Source: Billgrantia bachuensis
GTDB lineage: Bacteria > Pseudomonadota > Gammaproteobacteria > Pseudomonadales > Halomonadaceae
Length of the DNA stretch: 64,000 bases
NCBI RefSeq assembly: GCF_011742165.1
Contig: NZ_JAAQTO010000030.1
Coordinates: 32,495 to 96,494, forward strand
Reading direction: 5' to 3'
Below, in pieces: positions 31,522 through 40,513 of the stretch. The notes beneath the pieces are model-generated. The model was given only the letters and a program-made list of their open reading frames with translations. It was not told the DNA's origin and searched no databases. Each line of letters begins with the position of its first letter. Positions within the stretch are counted from its first letter, which is position 1. Both the position numbers and the translations under genes were made by a program.

Positions 31522-32707
31522 GGCATACGTTGTTGGAGTGCCCTGCGGCTAAAATTCGTCCGCGCTGGAGAATGCCGAGCGCCATAGCCACACCGCCAAG
31601 TAGTGCCAGACCAAAGATCCCCAGCGCAGCGGCATGGCCGAAAGCATCGACCAGGATTCCTGTGGTGATAACGGGAATGCTGAAGCCGAGGTAGGCCATC
31701 AGGAAGTAGCCGGCGCTTGCCCGGGCGGGATGCTCCGCCGCCAAGTCGAGTACGCCACTCAGCCCACCCAGGTAGATGAAACCATAGCAGGCGCTGCTTG
31801 CCGCGACGGTACCCAGCAACACCGCCACCAAATCTCCCCGCAAGGCTCCCCAGGCGATCAATGCGTACGCCAAGGGCAAGATGATCAGGCCCAACTGAGT
31901 GGCCTTCTGCGGAGCCAACTTTCTTGCCCATGGCTGGAAGAGCACACCACAGCTGCAGACACCGAAAGTCGCGAAGCCGGCCCAGCCCGATAGGCCATGC
32001 TGGGCCAGGGTGGAAGGCAGGGTCGCGATGACCAGCCCCACGGTTGCCCATGCCAACAAGATGGCGAGCCCATAGCCGAGGGCCCCGGGGGGATAGGTTG
32101 GCAAACGCAACATCTCGGCCCCAGCCCGCCGTGAAGAATCATTCTTGAGCGTCAGCACCAGCAGTAGTGCCAACGAAGCGGCTCCCAGATAGAGCCACAA
32201 GCTAGGTGGCGTCAGGCTCGGCGTGTGTAGCACGAACAAAGTGGTAACGGCCGCACCTAGTCCAAATCCCAGTGCGGTACTGGCCGTAACCCAGTTGGCC
32301 GGAACCCGGCTATCCTCTCTCTCGAACAGCATGGCCATATAGGTGGGTGCCACTGCCGATGTCAGCGCCGTGCCGATGCCCATCATGAAGCGCGCGATAC
32401 CCAGGGTAACCAAGCCAGGCATAGCGAGAGTTAACGCCGTAGCAGCCAGGCACAGCATCAGCGCAGTGACGATCAACGGTTTGCGCCCTACCCGTTCGGC
32501 AAGCCCATTGAAGCCCAGCAGCACCGGCAGAATGCCGACCACATAGCAGGCAAACGCAACGGTCGTGGCGCCCACGCCGGCTCCGCTACGCGCTGCCAAG
32601 GCATCGTAAAGGGGCGCTTGCAGGTTGACTGCCGTTGTAATCACGCAGAGGGCGAAGGCGAGTCGAATGGGTTGGGATCGGCGCATGGTCAGGGGCTCAT
32701 GATGCAT
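31505..32707 (-). CDS. MFS transporter
   Basis: Major facilitator of 400 residues with twelve predicted helices. The loop motif GLAERVGRKPLIVTALMLCL between helices 2 and 3 is conserved. It starts IRLAFALCVITTAVNLQAPL and ends in an unusual polar tail created by a repeat copy. Start could be 32707 or the ATG at 32686; neither has a strong site. It is divergent from a MocR regulator, and such pairs usually form an exporter and its regulator. Substrate unknown, perhaps a drug or an amino-acid-like compound. Confidence 0.9.
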   Translation of the reverse strand: MHHEPLTMRRSQPIRLAFALCVITTAVNLQAPLYDALAARSGAGVGATTVAFACYVVGILPVLLGFNGLAERVGRKPLIVTALMLCLAATALTLAMPGLVTLGIARFMMGIGTALTSAVAPTYMAMLFEREDSRVPANWVTASTALGFGLGAAVTTLFVLHTPSLTPPSLWLYLGAASLALLLVLTLKNDSSRRAGAEMLRLPTYPPGALGYGLAILLAWATVGLVIATLPSTLAQHGLSGWAGFATFGVCSCGVLFQPWARKLAPQKATQLGLIILPLAYALIAWGALRGDLVAVLLGTVAASSACYGFIYLGGLSGVLDLAAEHPARASAGYFLMAYLGFSIPVITTGILVDAFGHAAALGIFGLALLGGVAMALGILQRGRILAAGHSNNVCQASKH

Positions 32708-32844
32708 GTGGAAAAAACGCGGGCTTCAGGTCAGCCGCGTGAAGGACAATTGCATCTTCGTGCCACGCATGGAAAGGTACGATCTCGCTGCTTTTCGAGA
32801 AGCTGTTCCAGGATTTTCTTGTACGGTTACCGTGGGGCGTACCG

Positions 32845-34263
32845 ATGATGAAGTTGGAATTGGATAAGCATTCGAACGAGCCTCTGGTAGAACAGCTGGT
32901 CGAAAGCCTGGTGGGATGGATCGGGCGCAACGGCGGCGGTGGTGGAAGCCGCTTACCTTCGATTAGACGCTTGGCCGCGGAACATGGCATCAGCCGAAAT
33001 GTCGTCATCGAAGCCTACGAACGGCTGATGGCCCAAGGGCTGGTACGTTCAAGGCCTGGCTCGGGGTTTTATGTTGCGGCTACGGCGCAGACGGCCCTTG
33101 CCAAAGTGAATGCGGCACCGAGCCAACTGGAAGATTTCACGAACGATATGTGGAGTCTCTTCCAGGCTGATGAAGATCACTTGAAACTCGGCTGCGGCTG
33201 GTTACCCAACCACTGGCGTGAAGGCGATGACCTGACCTATGCCATTCGCCAAGTCGCGAGACAAAGTCGCTCGGGCATCTTCGACTACAGTACGCCACTG
33301 GGCCCGCTGGATCTGCGCGGATTGATCCAGGAGCGCGTGCGGCTGTTGAACATCACGGCCGACGCTAGCCAGATACTAATGACTGGTGGTGGCAGCCATT
33401 CGCTGGATCTTCTTGTGCGTTTTCTACTCGAACCCGGGGATGTGGTATTCGTCGAATCGCCGGGTTATTACAATCTCATTGGCTTACTACGCTTGCAGCG
33501 TATACATGTCATCGGCGTTCCTCGCCTGGAAAATGGCCCCGATATCGACCGCATGGAAGCATTGCTCGCCCAGCATAATCCGAAGCTGTTTTTCATCAAC
33601 AGCGTTTTTCATAACCCCACAGGCTCTACTCTGGCACCTGCCATCGCCCATCGCATTCTGCAATTGGCCGAAGCCCATGACTTTCAGATTGTCGAAGATG
33701 ATATTTATGCCGATTTCCAGCTGGAACCCAGTACCCGCCTAGCCGCTTTGGATGGCCTGGATCGTGTCATTTATCTGAGCAGTTTCTCCAAAAGTCTTAC
33801 CTCGTCGTTGCGCGTCGGCTTCATCATTGCCAAGCAGCCTCTGCTCAAGCCTCTTGTCGATATCAAGATGCTGACCAGCATTTCTTCCTCCCGCTTTGCC
33901 GAACAAGTCGTAACCACCATGCTCCAGAACGGCAGCTACAGGAAATTGACGGAACGCCTCAGGAGCAAGCTCTCGGAGCAGATGGCCTCGGCGCTCACCC
34001 TGTTAAAGCGCGCCGGCTGGGAAGTCTTCATCGAGCCGGCAGGCGGTATGTTTGTCTGGGCACGCCATCCCGCAGCCGACTCATCGGCCCAGCTCGTCGA
34101 CCAAGCCCGTCGGATGGGCATTACGCTGTCGCCAGGGCACTTGTTCCTGCCTGAGGGCGATGATTCACCCTGGATCCGGCTCAATGTGGCTTATATGAGT
34201 GACCCAAGAGCTAGATCATTCATCAGCGAGCCTGGTGGAACGCTGGCTTACGGCACCCTGTAG
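32845..34263 (+). CDS. MocR-type regulator (GntR HTH plus PLP aminotransferase fold)
   Basis: A 472-residue regulator. Residues ~1-75 are a GntR winged helix (LPSIRRLAAEHGISRNVVIE, QGLVRSRPGSGFYV), and residues ~100-460 an aminotransferase class I domain. The PLP lysine lies in YLSSFSKSLTSSLRVGF, and FFINSVFHNPTGSTLAP contains the conserved N-P-T-G. MocR proteins use PLP adducts as effectors. Divergent transcription from the MFS gene suggests that it controls that transporter. Its 3' end overlaps the convergent reductase gene by 16 bp. Confidence 0.92.
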   Translation: MMKLELDKHSNEPLVEQLVESLVGWIGRNGGGGGSRLPSIRRLAAEHGISRNVVIEAYERLMAQGLVRSRPGSGFYVAATAQTALAKVNAAPSQLEDFTNDMWSLFQADEDHLKLGCGWLPNHWREGDDLTYAIRQVARQSRSGIFDYSTPLGPLDLRGLIQERVRLLNITADASQILMTGGGSHSLDLLVRFLLEPGDVVFVESPGYYNLIGLLRLQRIHVIGVPRLENGPDIDRMEALLAQHNPKLFFINSVFHNPTGSTLAPAIAHRILQLAEAHDFQIVEDDIYADFQLEPSTRLAALDGLDRVIYLSSFSKSLTSSLRVGFIIAKQPLLKPLVDIKMLTSISSSRFAEQVVTTMLQNGSYRKLTERLRSKLSEQMASALTLLKRAGWEVFIEPAGGMFVWARHPAADSSAQLVDQARRMGITLSPGHLFLPEGDDSPWIRLNVAYMSDPRARSFISEPGGTLAYGTL

Positions 34264-34796
34264 CACAGCTCCGCAAAGCCCGTGCCCACCTGGCGGACGG
34301 AGACCAGCTCCAGCGGCGGGTTGGTGATACGGCGTGGAAACAGCGGCTTGCCGCTGCCCAAGGTGACCGAGCCCACCTGCACGAGGATTTCGTCCAGCAG
34401 GCCGGCATCATAGAATTGGCCCGCTAGATCGCCACCGCCCACGATCCAGAGGTTCTTCCCGCCAGCTGCTTGCACCATCTCGGCATGAACGGGCGCGACG
34501 CTGCCCTGCACGAAGCGAATATCCGCACCTTCGATGCTCGGTAGCTTGCGGCTCGTGAAGACCCAGGTTGGCTGCGTATAGGGCCATGGCGACCCGGTTG
34601 CCTCGGCAACTTTCTCCGAATGGCGCAGCATCCACTCGTAGGTGGTGGAGCCCATGGCCAGCGCCCCGACCTCTGCAAAGAAGGCGGAGTAGCTCGTATC
34701 GTTGATGTCTCCCAACGGGAAGAGCCAGTCCAGGGAATCGTCTTCGGTAGCGATGAAGCCGTCGAGGCTCGTCGCCGTATAGTACTGCGTCTTCAT
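34248..34796 (-). CDS. Dihydrofolate reductase family protein (RibD C-terminal-like)
   Basis: A 182-residue NADPH-dependent reductase-fold protein: TATSLDGFIATEDDSLDWL, ALAMGSTTYEWML, and LWIVGGGDLAGQFYDAGLLD. These match the YwjB/RibD-C subgroup, not housekeeping FolA. Members are often accessory reductases of unknown substrate. Convergent with the MocR gene, overlapping it slightly. Confidence 0.9.
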   Translation of the reverse strand: MKTQYYTATSLDGFIATEDDSLDWLFPLGDINDTSYSAFFAEVGALAMGSTTYEWMLRHSEKVAEATGSPWPYTQPTWVFTSRKLPSIEGADIRFVQGSVAPVHAEMVQAAGGKNLWIVGGGDLAGQFYDAGLLDEILVQVGSVTLGSGKPLFPRRITNPPLELVSVRQVGTGFAELCYRVP

Positions 34797-34846
34797 GACA
34801 TTAGGCTCCCTATGATGAAGTGCTACTCGGCTGCCTCAGCGGTCGT

Positions 34847-35422
34847 TCAGCCCTTGCCGGCGAGAATGTTCGGCACGCACTTCTCGATTCTCGACGTTCG
34901 CGTGCTGGACTGCTTGGCTCCGGAGAAATGAAGGATATACCCCCGTTGCCGCCCCGGTGTGAGCGCTTCGAAAGCAGCTTTTAACGCCGCGTTGCCATCC
35001 AGCGCCACCTGGAACTCCTCGGGGTATTCCAGCTCGTGCTTCTCCTTGAACTCCACCGTCAGGCCGGCCTTCTCCACTTCAATGGCTTCATGCAGATAGG
35101 CTTTTAACGTTGACTCCAGTGCATCGATTTCTTGCGCATGGGTAAAGCGAACCTGGCGCATCGCCTGGGAATGCTCTCCCGGTGCGACGAGAATGCCTTC
35201 GGGGTCCTTCAACAAGCTTCCCTTGAAGAAGCCGAGCGCGCAGTAAGCCTTCATTGCAAAGATGATGGCCACGTTGCTGCCCTGGAACGAGTAGCAAAGC
35301 TTTCCCCACTTAACGTCTTCGCTCAACCCACATTCAAGCAGCATGGCTCGCAGTTTCTTTCTCTCCTCCTGCCACTCGGTCTTGCTCAAGAGCGCTTCGA
35401 CTTTTGGATTTGTTGTTTTCAT
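34847..35422 (-). CDS. YdeI/OmdA family protein (DUF1801 + OmdA)
   Basis: A 191-residue protein. Residues ~20-115 form a DUF1801/frataxin-like domain (VKWGKLCYSFQGSNVAIIFA, ALGFFKGSLLKDPEGILVAP). The end is the OmdA segment (YPEEFQVALDGNAALKAAFE, RGYILHFSGAKQSSTRTSRI). The YdeI family is linked to envelope and antimicrobial-peptide stress in Bacillus and enterics, but the mechanism is unclear. ATG at 35422 follows AAAGAGGC; a TTG upstream is less likely. Confidence 0.88.
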   Translation of the reverse strand: MKTTNPKVEALLSKTEWQEERKKLRAMLLECGLSEDVKWGKLCYSFQGSNVAIIFAMKAYCALGFFKGSLLKDPEGILVAPGEHSQAMRQVRFTHAQEIDALESTLKAYLHEAIEVEKAGLTVEFKEKHELEYPEEFQVALDGNAALKAAFEALTPGRQRGYILHFSGAKQSSTRTSRIEKCVPNILAGKG

Positions 35423-35461
35423 TGCCTCTTTTCTCTTGGTCAATTAAACGATCGCCTCGCC

Positions 35462-35482
35462 CCAGTTAGCGCTTACTTACAC
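35462..35482. repeat. Intergenic palindromic repeat, copy C
   Basis: CCAGTTAGCGCTTACTTACA lies 40 bp upstream of the YdeI-like start codon and 22 bp beyond the sugar acetyltransferase stop. Confidence 0.65.
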
Positions 35483-35503
35483 CGTAGCCCTGTCAGGCTC
35501 CCC

Positions 35504-36076
35504 TTAGTGCGATTCGCCACTCTCGAGGGAGCGAATCACCCGGCAGGGATTGCCGCCGGCAAACACATCCTCGGGGATGTCCTTGGTCACCACGCTGCCG
35601 GCGCCTATGACCGAGCGAGCACCGATAGTGACACCGGGGCAGAGGATCGCCCCGCCGCCGATCCAGACGTCGTCGCCGATGGTGATGGGCTTGGCGGCTT
35701 CCAGGCCGCCGCGGCGCTGCTCGGCATCGAGCGGATGGGTGGCAGTGTAGACCTGCACGCCCGGGCCGAAGAGCACATGGTTCCCGATGGTGACCTGCGC
35801 CACATCGAGGATCACACAGTTGAAGTTGAAGAAGACCCGCTCGCCCAGGGTGATATTGCCGCCGTAGTCGCAGTAGAACGGCGGCTCGATCAAGGTGCCC
35901 TTGCCCATGGTGCCGAACAGTTCGAGCAGCAGCCGCTTGCGCTCACTCCCCTGGTCGTCGCTCGAGTCGTTGAAGGCCTTGGTCAGCAGACGGGCGCGAC
36001 GCCGTTCGCGTTGCAGCTGGGCATCGCGCGGGTCGTAGAGTTCGCCGGCCAGCATCTTCTCTTTTTCCGTTCGCAT
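35504..36076 (-). CDS. maa: Maltose/galactoside O-acetyltransferase family
   Basis: Trimeric left-handed beta-helix acetyltransferase of 190 residues that acetylates sugars with acetyl-CoA. The MAC domain at the start (KEKMLAGELYDPRDAQLQRE) is followed by hexapeptide repeats. Active-site region: GVQVYTATHPLDAEQR. End: IGAGSVVTKDIPEDVFAGGN, the family hallmark. A single gene. Confidence 0.9.
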   Translation of the reverse strand: MRTEKEKMLAGELYDPRDAQLQRERRRARLLTKAFNDSSDDQGSERKRLLLELFGTMGKGTLIEPPFYCDYGGNITLGERVFFNFNCVILDVAQVTIGNHVLFGPGVQVYTATHPLDAEQRRGGLEAAKPITIGDDVWIGGGAILCPGVTIGARSVIGAGSVVTKDIPEDVFAGGNPCRVIRSLESGESH

Positions 36077-36203
36077 CGTTTCCTCATGTGTTTGGCGGTA
36101 AGCAGCCCATCCAACCGGCAGAACTTACTCACTCTAGACCACCCATTGGAAACGGTCTCGTGCTGGACGGGGCCGCCAGCGAACCGTACGAGATAGCGTC
36201 ACA

Positions 36204-36914
36204 TCACAGGCCAAACAACCGCCAAACGAGCGGCAGGAACAGCGCGGTGAACACGCCCGTCAGGCTCATGCCGAGCGAGGCGAAGGCGCCGGCGGTGGGG
36301 CCGAGTTCGAAGGCGCGTACGATACCGATGGCGTGGCCGTTCACGCCGAGGGCGAAGCCGAGGATGCGCTTGTCAGTGATCTTGAGCAGGCGGGCCAGCA
36401 GCGAGACGAAGATAGTGGTCAGCACGCCGGTGATCAGCAGCCCGCCCAGCATCAGCGAGAGCGAGCCGCCGATCTGCTCGCGAATGCCCATGGCCAAGGG
36501 TGCGGTGACCGACTTCGGCGCCAGCGAGGCCAGCACGTCAGGTGGCGCTCCCAGCAGCCAGGCAATCAGCACGGCATAGAGCGCGGCCAGCACGGCGGCG
36601 AGCGGCACGCAGCAGAGGATCGGTTTCCATAGCGCGAAGATATGCTGCCGCTGCTGGTAGAGCGGCACCGCCAGGGCTACCGTGGCGGGGCCAAGCAGCA
36701 GCGTTATCCAGCTGACGTTGTGCTGATAGTCGACATATTCATAGCGCAGCAGCCATAGGCTTGCCGCCGTGAGCACGGCGCCGATCAGCACCGCCGGGCA
36801 CCAGCTCGGCCGGCCCATCCGTTCGAACAGATGGATGCCGCCCAAGTAGGCGGCCAGGGTCAGCGCGATGGCGAGTATCGGCGTGTCCAGCAGGGAGGCG
36901 TGCAGCTCGCTCAT
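36204..36914 (-). CDS. lrgB: LrgB family membrane protein
   Basis: Inner-membrane protein of 236 residues with the LrgB/CidB signature (LALAAYLGGIHLFERMG, APKSVTAPLAMGIREQIGGS, GFALGVNGHAIGIVRAFELG). With LrgA it forms a holin/antiholin-like pair that affects murein hydrolase export or small-acid transport such as pyruvate. Start overlaps the lrgA stop by four bases, so the pair is translationally coupled. Confidence 0.92.
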   Translation of the reverse strand: MSELHASLLDTPILAIALTLAAYLGGIHLFERMGRPSWCPAVLIGAVLTAASLWLLRYEYVDYQHNVSWITLLLGPATVALAVPLYQQRQHIFALWKPILCCVPLAAVLAALYAVLIAWLLGAPPDVLASLAPKSVTAPLAMGIREQIGGSLSLMLGGLLITGVLTTIFVSLLARLLKITDKRILGFALGVNGHAIGIVRAFELGPTAGAFASLGMSLTGVFTALFLPLVWRLFGL

Positions 36915-37288
36915 AGCCGGCGCTCCCGCTCATCGGCGCTCACGACTTCCCGGGGCATGAAGCGCCGCATCAGCCAGAGCGTGGTCAGCACGCTGAGGAA
37001 GGTGCCAACCCCCAGGGCAACCATGATCGCCGTCCAGTGGCCGGCGAACTCCTCGATCACGAAGAACACACCTACCACGCCGGGCATGATCAGCATGGCG
37101 AGCAGCGGAATCAGTGCCTGGCTCGCCGTGGCCACGCTCTCGTTCAGGCGCCGCTTCGCGAGCAGCCAGGCCAGCAGCAACAGCAGCCCCGCCATGGCGT
37201 GGGAGACGGGAAGCGACAGCAGCTCGACGACAGCGTGGCCGAGCAGTTGGAAGCCGAGCAGCCACAGGAACCCACGCAACAGCTTCAT
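36911..37288 (-). CDS. lrgA: LrgA/CidA family holin-like protein
   Basis: A 125-residue protein with four hydrophobic segments: LLRGFLWLLGFQLLGHAVVE, LLLLLAWLLAKR, LIPLLAMLIMPGVVGVFFVI and the conserved polar end LMRRFMPREV. Start chosen is the ATG at 37288 behind GGAG; a longer frame upstream encodes a non-family leader. Overlaps lrgB by four bases. Confidence 0.9.
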   Translation of the reverse strand: MKLLRGFLWLLGFQLLGHAVVELLSLPVSHAMAGLLLLLAWLLAKRRLNESVATASQALIPLLAMLIMPGVVGVFFVIEEFAGHWTAIMVALGVGTFLSVLTTLWLMRRFMPREVVSADERERRL

Positions 37289-37441
37289 GCCATCTCCAGT
37301 CGGCTCAGGACGGTGTCCGCTAGTGGCTGCCGAAGAGCCAGGCAGCCAGGACAGGTGCATTGCCGGAAGATTACCACGCTATCATTTGCGCGTGGATGCT
37401 CCTGGTCTTTACCCAACTCCCGTTCCTGCAGTGCCTCCGCC

Positions 37442-37462
37442 CCAGTAAGCGTTTACCTACCT
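37442..37462. repeat. Intergenic palindromic repeat, copy D
   Basis: CCAGTAAGCGTTTACCTACC lies in the 196-bp gap between lrgA and the aminotransferase gene. Confidence 0.65.
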
Positions 37463-37484
37463 GGCAGTGCCCGGCATGAGGGCC

Positions 37485-38300
37485 TCAAGACGCCTCAAGC
37501 GGCTCGGCGTGATAGGCCTCGTGCAGCAGGGCGAGGAACTCCGGCGCCTCCGGCAGCGCTACCGGGCCGATCCGGTTGACGGCGATACCAGGCGTCCATG
37601 AGTTCATCACCACGGCCCCCTTCAGCGAGGATAGGTCCGACAGGGTCACCGCCTGGGTGCGCTGGGGAATGCCGAGCCGCTGCAACTGCCGACGCAAAAT
37701 CCCCATGGTGGTGCCCAACAGCATGTCGGCCTGCGGCCATACCACGGCGGCACCATCCCAGAAGGCGAGATTCCAGATCGTGCCTTCGCTGAGCCGCCCT
37801 GCCCTATCCAGGAAAACCGCATCGTCGTAGCCCTGCTCGACGGCCTGGCGCAGGTAGTAGGTCTTGGCCACTTCGCCAACGTGCTTCACTTGCGGCAGTA
37901 CGCGCTCATGCTCGACCGGGGCAAGCGCCAGCGGACCCTGTGGGCCGGAAGAAGGCGGTGCCGTGCGCACCAGCACCTCCGGGGTCGCTTCAGGCCCAGC
38001 CACGGTGAATTCCCCCGCGGGCGAGTACAGCGTGGCCAGAAGCGAGAGATCGGCAGGGCCTGCCTCCACGGCCTTTCGCAGGTAGCGACGGATCTCGTCG
38101 TCGGCAAGTGCCTGGCCAAACAACTCCCGCGATGCAAAGCGCAGCCGTTCCAGATGAAGATCGAGGCCGCGGATCTTGCCGCCCCGTATTTGCATGGCGG
38201 TGAAATGGGCATAGCCCGCGAAGGCCAGCGGTGAAAGCTCGCTTGCCGTGGCGTCAAGCCCGTTGCGCTGGGTCACGTAGGTTTCCTGGTTTGCTGTCAT
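37485..38300 (-). CDS. Class IV aminotransferase family protein
   Basis: A 271-residue PLP enzyme of the branched-chain aminotransferase/aminodeoxychorismate lyase fold. The candidate PLP lysine lies in VKHVGEVAKTYYLRQAV. GYDDAVFLDRAGRLSEGTIWNL is the conserved glutamate region, and LLGTTMGILRRQLQRLGIP the phosphate-binding part. The usual EG-x-x-SN reads EGTIWN here, so substrate specificity may differ. Divergent from a LysR regulator, with two identical-type palindromes between them. Confidence 0.88.
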   Translation of the reverse strand: MTANQETYVTQRNGLDATASELSPLAFAGYAHFTAMQIRGGKIRGLDLHLERLRFASRELFGQALADDEIRRYLRKAVEAGPADLSLLATLYSPAGEFTVAGPEATPEVLVRTAPPSSGPQGPLALAPVEHERVLPQVKHVGEVAKTYYLRQAVEQGYDDAVFLDRAGRLSEGTIWNLAFWDGAAVVWPQADMLLGTTMGILRRQLQRLGIPQRTQAVTLSDLSSLKGAVVMNSWTPGIAVNRIGPVALPEAPEFLALLHEAYHAEPLEAS

Positions 38301-38315
38301 GAGGTCGCTCCGTAT

Positions 38316-38395
38316 TCAAGGTTCGCTTGATAATGTCGCGTTGACTCTTTCCTGAGAAACGAGTACTTCTCGATGAACTATCAAGTTTGGCTTGA
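38316..38395. promoter_or_regulatory. Paired LysR operators TCAAG-N5-CTTGA
   Basis: TCAAGGTTCGCTTGA (38316-38330) and TCAAGTTTGGCTTGA (38381-38395) are the same 5-5-5 palindrome, 65 bp apart, about six helical turns, between the divergent aminotransferase and LysR genes. They look like the regulator's binding sites for repression and looping. Confidence 0.75.
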
Positions 38396-38401
38396 AGAAC
38401 G

Positions 38402-39358
38402 ATGAGCAACCGACTGCTGCCTGGCACGCGAGCATTGAGAACTTTCGAAGCCGCCGGCAGGCACTTGAACTTCACTCGTGCCGCCGAGGAAGTGGGACTG
38501 ACGCCGGCGGCGGTCAGTTATCAGATTAAGGAGATGGAACAACAGCTGGGTATCGAGCTGTTCGTGCGCAGCAGCCGCAGCATTCGGCTAACGCCTGCCG
38601 GAGCGGTGGTGTTCGAGGCTGCCAGCGAAGCCCTGGAAAACCTGCAGCGTGCCGTGGGGCGAGCGAGAAAAATGGCCCGGGGTTCATCCCCGCTGCGCCT
38701 CTCGCTCGGCGCCCGATTCGCCACGAACTGGCTGCTGCCCCGGCTCCCCCATTTCAGGGAGGCCGTTCCCTCCCTGGAGTTGACGTTCGACATTACCGAC
38801 GACGTCAGGGATTTCGAACTCGACGACGTAGACGCTGCCATTCGATTCGGCAGCGGCCAGTACGCCAATGCCCGCTCGGACAGGCTGTTCGAGACAACGG
38901 TGGTACCCGTCTGCAGCCCGGCACTGCTCCAGGCCGGCCCCAGCCTGAAGGCCCCCCGGGATCTACTGAAGCACACGCTGTGCCACGTCGATTGCCACGT
39001 GGGCGGCCAGGCCTGGCCGAATTGGCCCATGTGGATGGCGGCGGCAGGCATCGACGATTTCGACGCCAACCGCTGCGTGGCCTTCCCGGAGGCGAGCCAT
39101 GTCGTGCAAGCCGTACTCGAAGGCGGCGCCGTGAGCCTTGCCGAGCCGGCCATGATAGAAAGCGAGCTCCGCCAGGGCCGCCTGGTGAAGCTGTTCGACA
39201 TAGAACTCGCGGTGATGCCGGCGTTCGCCTACTACCTGGTCTATCCCGAAAGTGGCCAGTTCGACCCGCGAATCCAGGCCTTCAGGGAGTGGCTGCTCAA
39301 TGAAGTGCACGCTTCGCCCCTCTCGGAAACCGGCCCTGCCGCGCCAGCGGCCGTGTGA
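38402..39358 (+). CDS. LysR family regulator (GcvA-like)
   Basis: A 318-residue regulator. The helix-turn-helix reads ALRTFEAAGRHLNFTRAAEE, LTPAAVSYQIKEMEQQLG. The effector domain carries the GcvA-group region LPRLPHFREAVPSLELTFDI. The divergent aminotransferase gene and two shared palindromes upstream make it the likely regulator of that enzyme. The second operator lies 6 bp before its ATG, so it probably represses itself. Confidence 0.92.
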   Translation: MSNRLLPGTRALRTFEAAGRHLNFTRAAEEVGLTPAAVSYQIKEMEQQLGIELFVRSSRSIRLTPAGAVVFEAASEALENLQRAVGRARKMARGSSPLRLSLGARFATNWLLPRLPHFREAVPSLELTFDITDDVRDFELDDVDAAIRFGSGQYANARSDRLFETTVVPVCSPALLQAGPSLKAPRDLLKHTLCHVDCHVGGQAWPNWPMWMAAAGIDDFDANRCVAFPEASHVVQAVLEGGAVSLAEPAMIESELRQGRLVKLFDIELAVMPAFAYYLVYPESGQFDPRIQAFREWLLNEVHASPLSETGPAAPAAV

Positions 39359-39388
39359 AGAGAGCCACCCTTTCTCAAGAGCTCTGCA

Positions 39389-40387
39389 TCAAGGGCTCTG
39401 CACTCTTTCCGGCACCGTTCTTTGGGCAAACATCCACGCCGGCAGCTGGGCGCGCCTCAGCCAGGGCAGCCTGGCCAGCAGGGCGATGACCACCAGCGCG
39501 AAGCCGAGCCGTGCCCACAGCAGGCCGGAGAGGTCCGCCCCCATCAGCATGATCAGCAGCGTATCCTCGATCAGGCTGTGGCAGAGGCCGAGGAAGCAGA
39601 GCGTGAGCACGATGTCCCGCGGGGTCAGGCGGCCGGAATGCGCCTCGCGCAGCAGCAGGCCGGCACCGAAGGTGAGCCCCAGGGTGATGCCGATCACGGT
39701 GATGTTGGCCGCTGCCGGGCCGATGCCCAGTAGCCGCAGCAGCGGGTAGAGCAGCTTGTGAATCAGCCGCTCGACGCCCAGCCAGTGCAGCAGCCTGAGC
39801 AGACTCATCAGGGCGAAGATCACCACGAAGATGGTCGCTAGCGTCGTGGCCTGGCCCTGCAGCCAGGCCATCAGGGTCGCCTCCTGGGCGGAAGGCTCCC
39901 ACACCACGTGATTGGCGTGCTGAAGCCAGTCGCCCAGCGAATAGCTCAGGTGCAGCAACCAACCCAGCAGCCAGGCACCGCCGACTCGCAGCAGCAGCGT
40001 CAACCACCAGGGCACGCCGGCCATGCGCGCCACGGCCCCTTCTATCGGCAGCGAGTGCCCCACGGCCATCAGCGCACCCAGCACCGTTACCTGCGCCACG
40101 GTCAGCGGCGTATCCCGGGTGACTTCGAAGAAGATGACCAAGCCGGTGTAGATGTTGGTCAGCAGCGTGGCGGCCCACACCAGGCTCAATGGCTCGGGCA
40201 GCCCCAGCGGCGCCATCAAAGGCGAGAGCCAGTGGCCGAGCAGTTCGGTCATGCCCAGCATTTCGAGTGCCTTCACGATCAGCAGTGCCGGCACCATCAC
40301 CTTGAGCAGGGTCCAGTAGACCGTCCAGGTCTCGCGCAACAGCTTGACCATCGTGCCGAGCAGGCGGGCTGGAAGTCGTTGTGTCAT
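39389..40387 (-). CDS. Nucleoside-recognition (Gate) domain membrane protein
   Basis: A 332-residue polytopic protein with two Gate-type halves: YWTLLKVMVPALLIVKALEM and TLATIFVVIFALMSLLRLL. Conserved turns include AVGHSLPIEGAVA and CHSLIEDTLLIMLMGADLSG. It resembles spore-maturation SpmA/B-like and YjiH-like transporters, which are thought to move nucleosides or other small molecules. Function here is unknown. Confidence 0.85.
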   Translation of the reverse strand: MTQRLPARLLGTMVKLLRETWTVYWTLLKVMVPALLIVKALEMLGMTELLGHWLSPLMAPLGLPEPLSLVWAATLLTNIYTGLVIFFEVTRDTPLTVAQVTVLGALMAVGHSLPIEGAVARMAGVPWWLTLLLRVGGAWLLGWLLHLSYSLGDWLQHANHVVWEPSAQEATLMAWLQGQATTLATIFVVIFALMSLLRLLHWLGVERLIHKLLYPLLRLLGIGPAAANITVIGITLGLTFGAGLLLREAHSGRLTPRDIVLTLCFLGLCHSLIEDTLLIMLMGADLSGLLWARLGFALVVIALLARLPWLRRAQLPAWMFAQRTVPERVQSP

Positions 40388-40408
40388 GTGGACGTCGTTC
40401 CGTCAGGG

Positions 40409-40427
40409 AGCCAACTGCTTACTTTAC
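40409..40427. repeat. Intergenic palindromic repeat, diverged copy E
   Basis: GCCAACTGCTTACTTTACT retains the CTTACT core of the repeat and lies between the Gate gene and the Lrp gene. Confidence 0.45.
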
Positions 40428-40513
40428 TCATGTACCGAGCAAGGCGATGGTGTTCTTACCCCGAAACGGGAAGAATGTTGCTTTTTGTTGGCCCCGGGGG
40501 AAATTTCCTGCAC

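Noticed and set aside
35462..35482. Repeat copy C as a true attC core (it contains GTTAGCG)
   Set aside because: No paired inverse core or hairpin region within 150 bp, and the other copies lack the GTT core.
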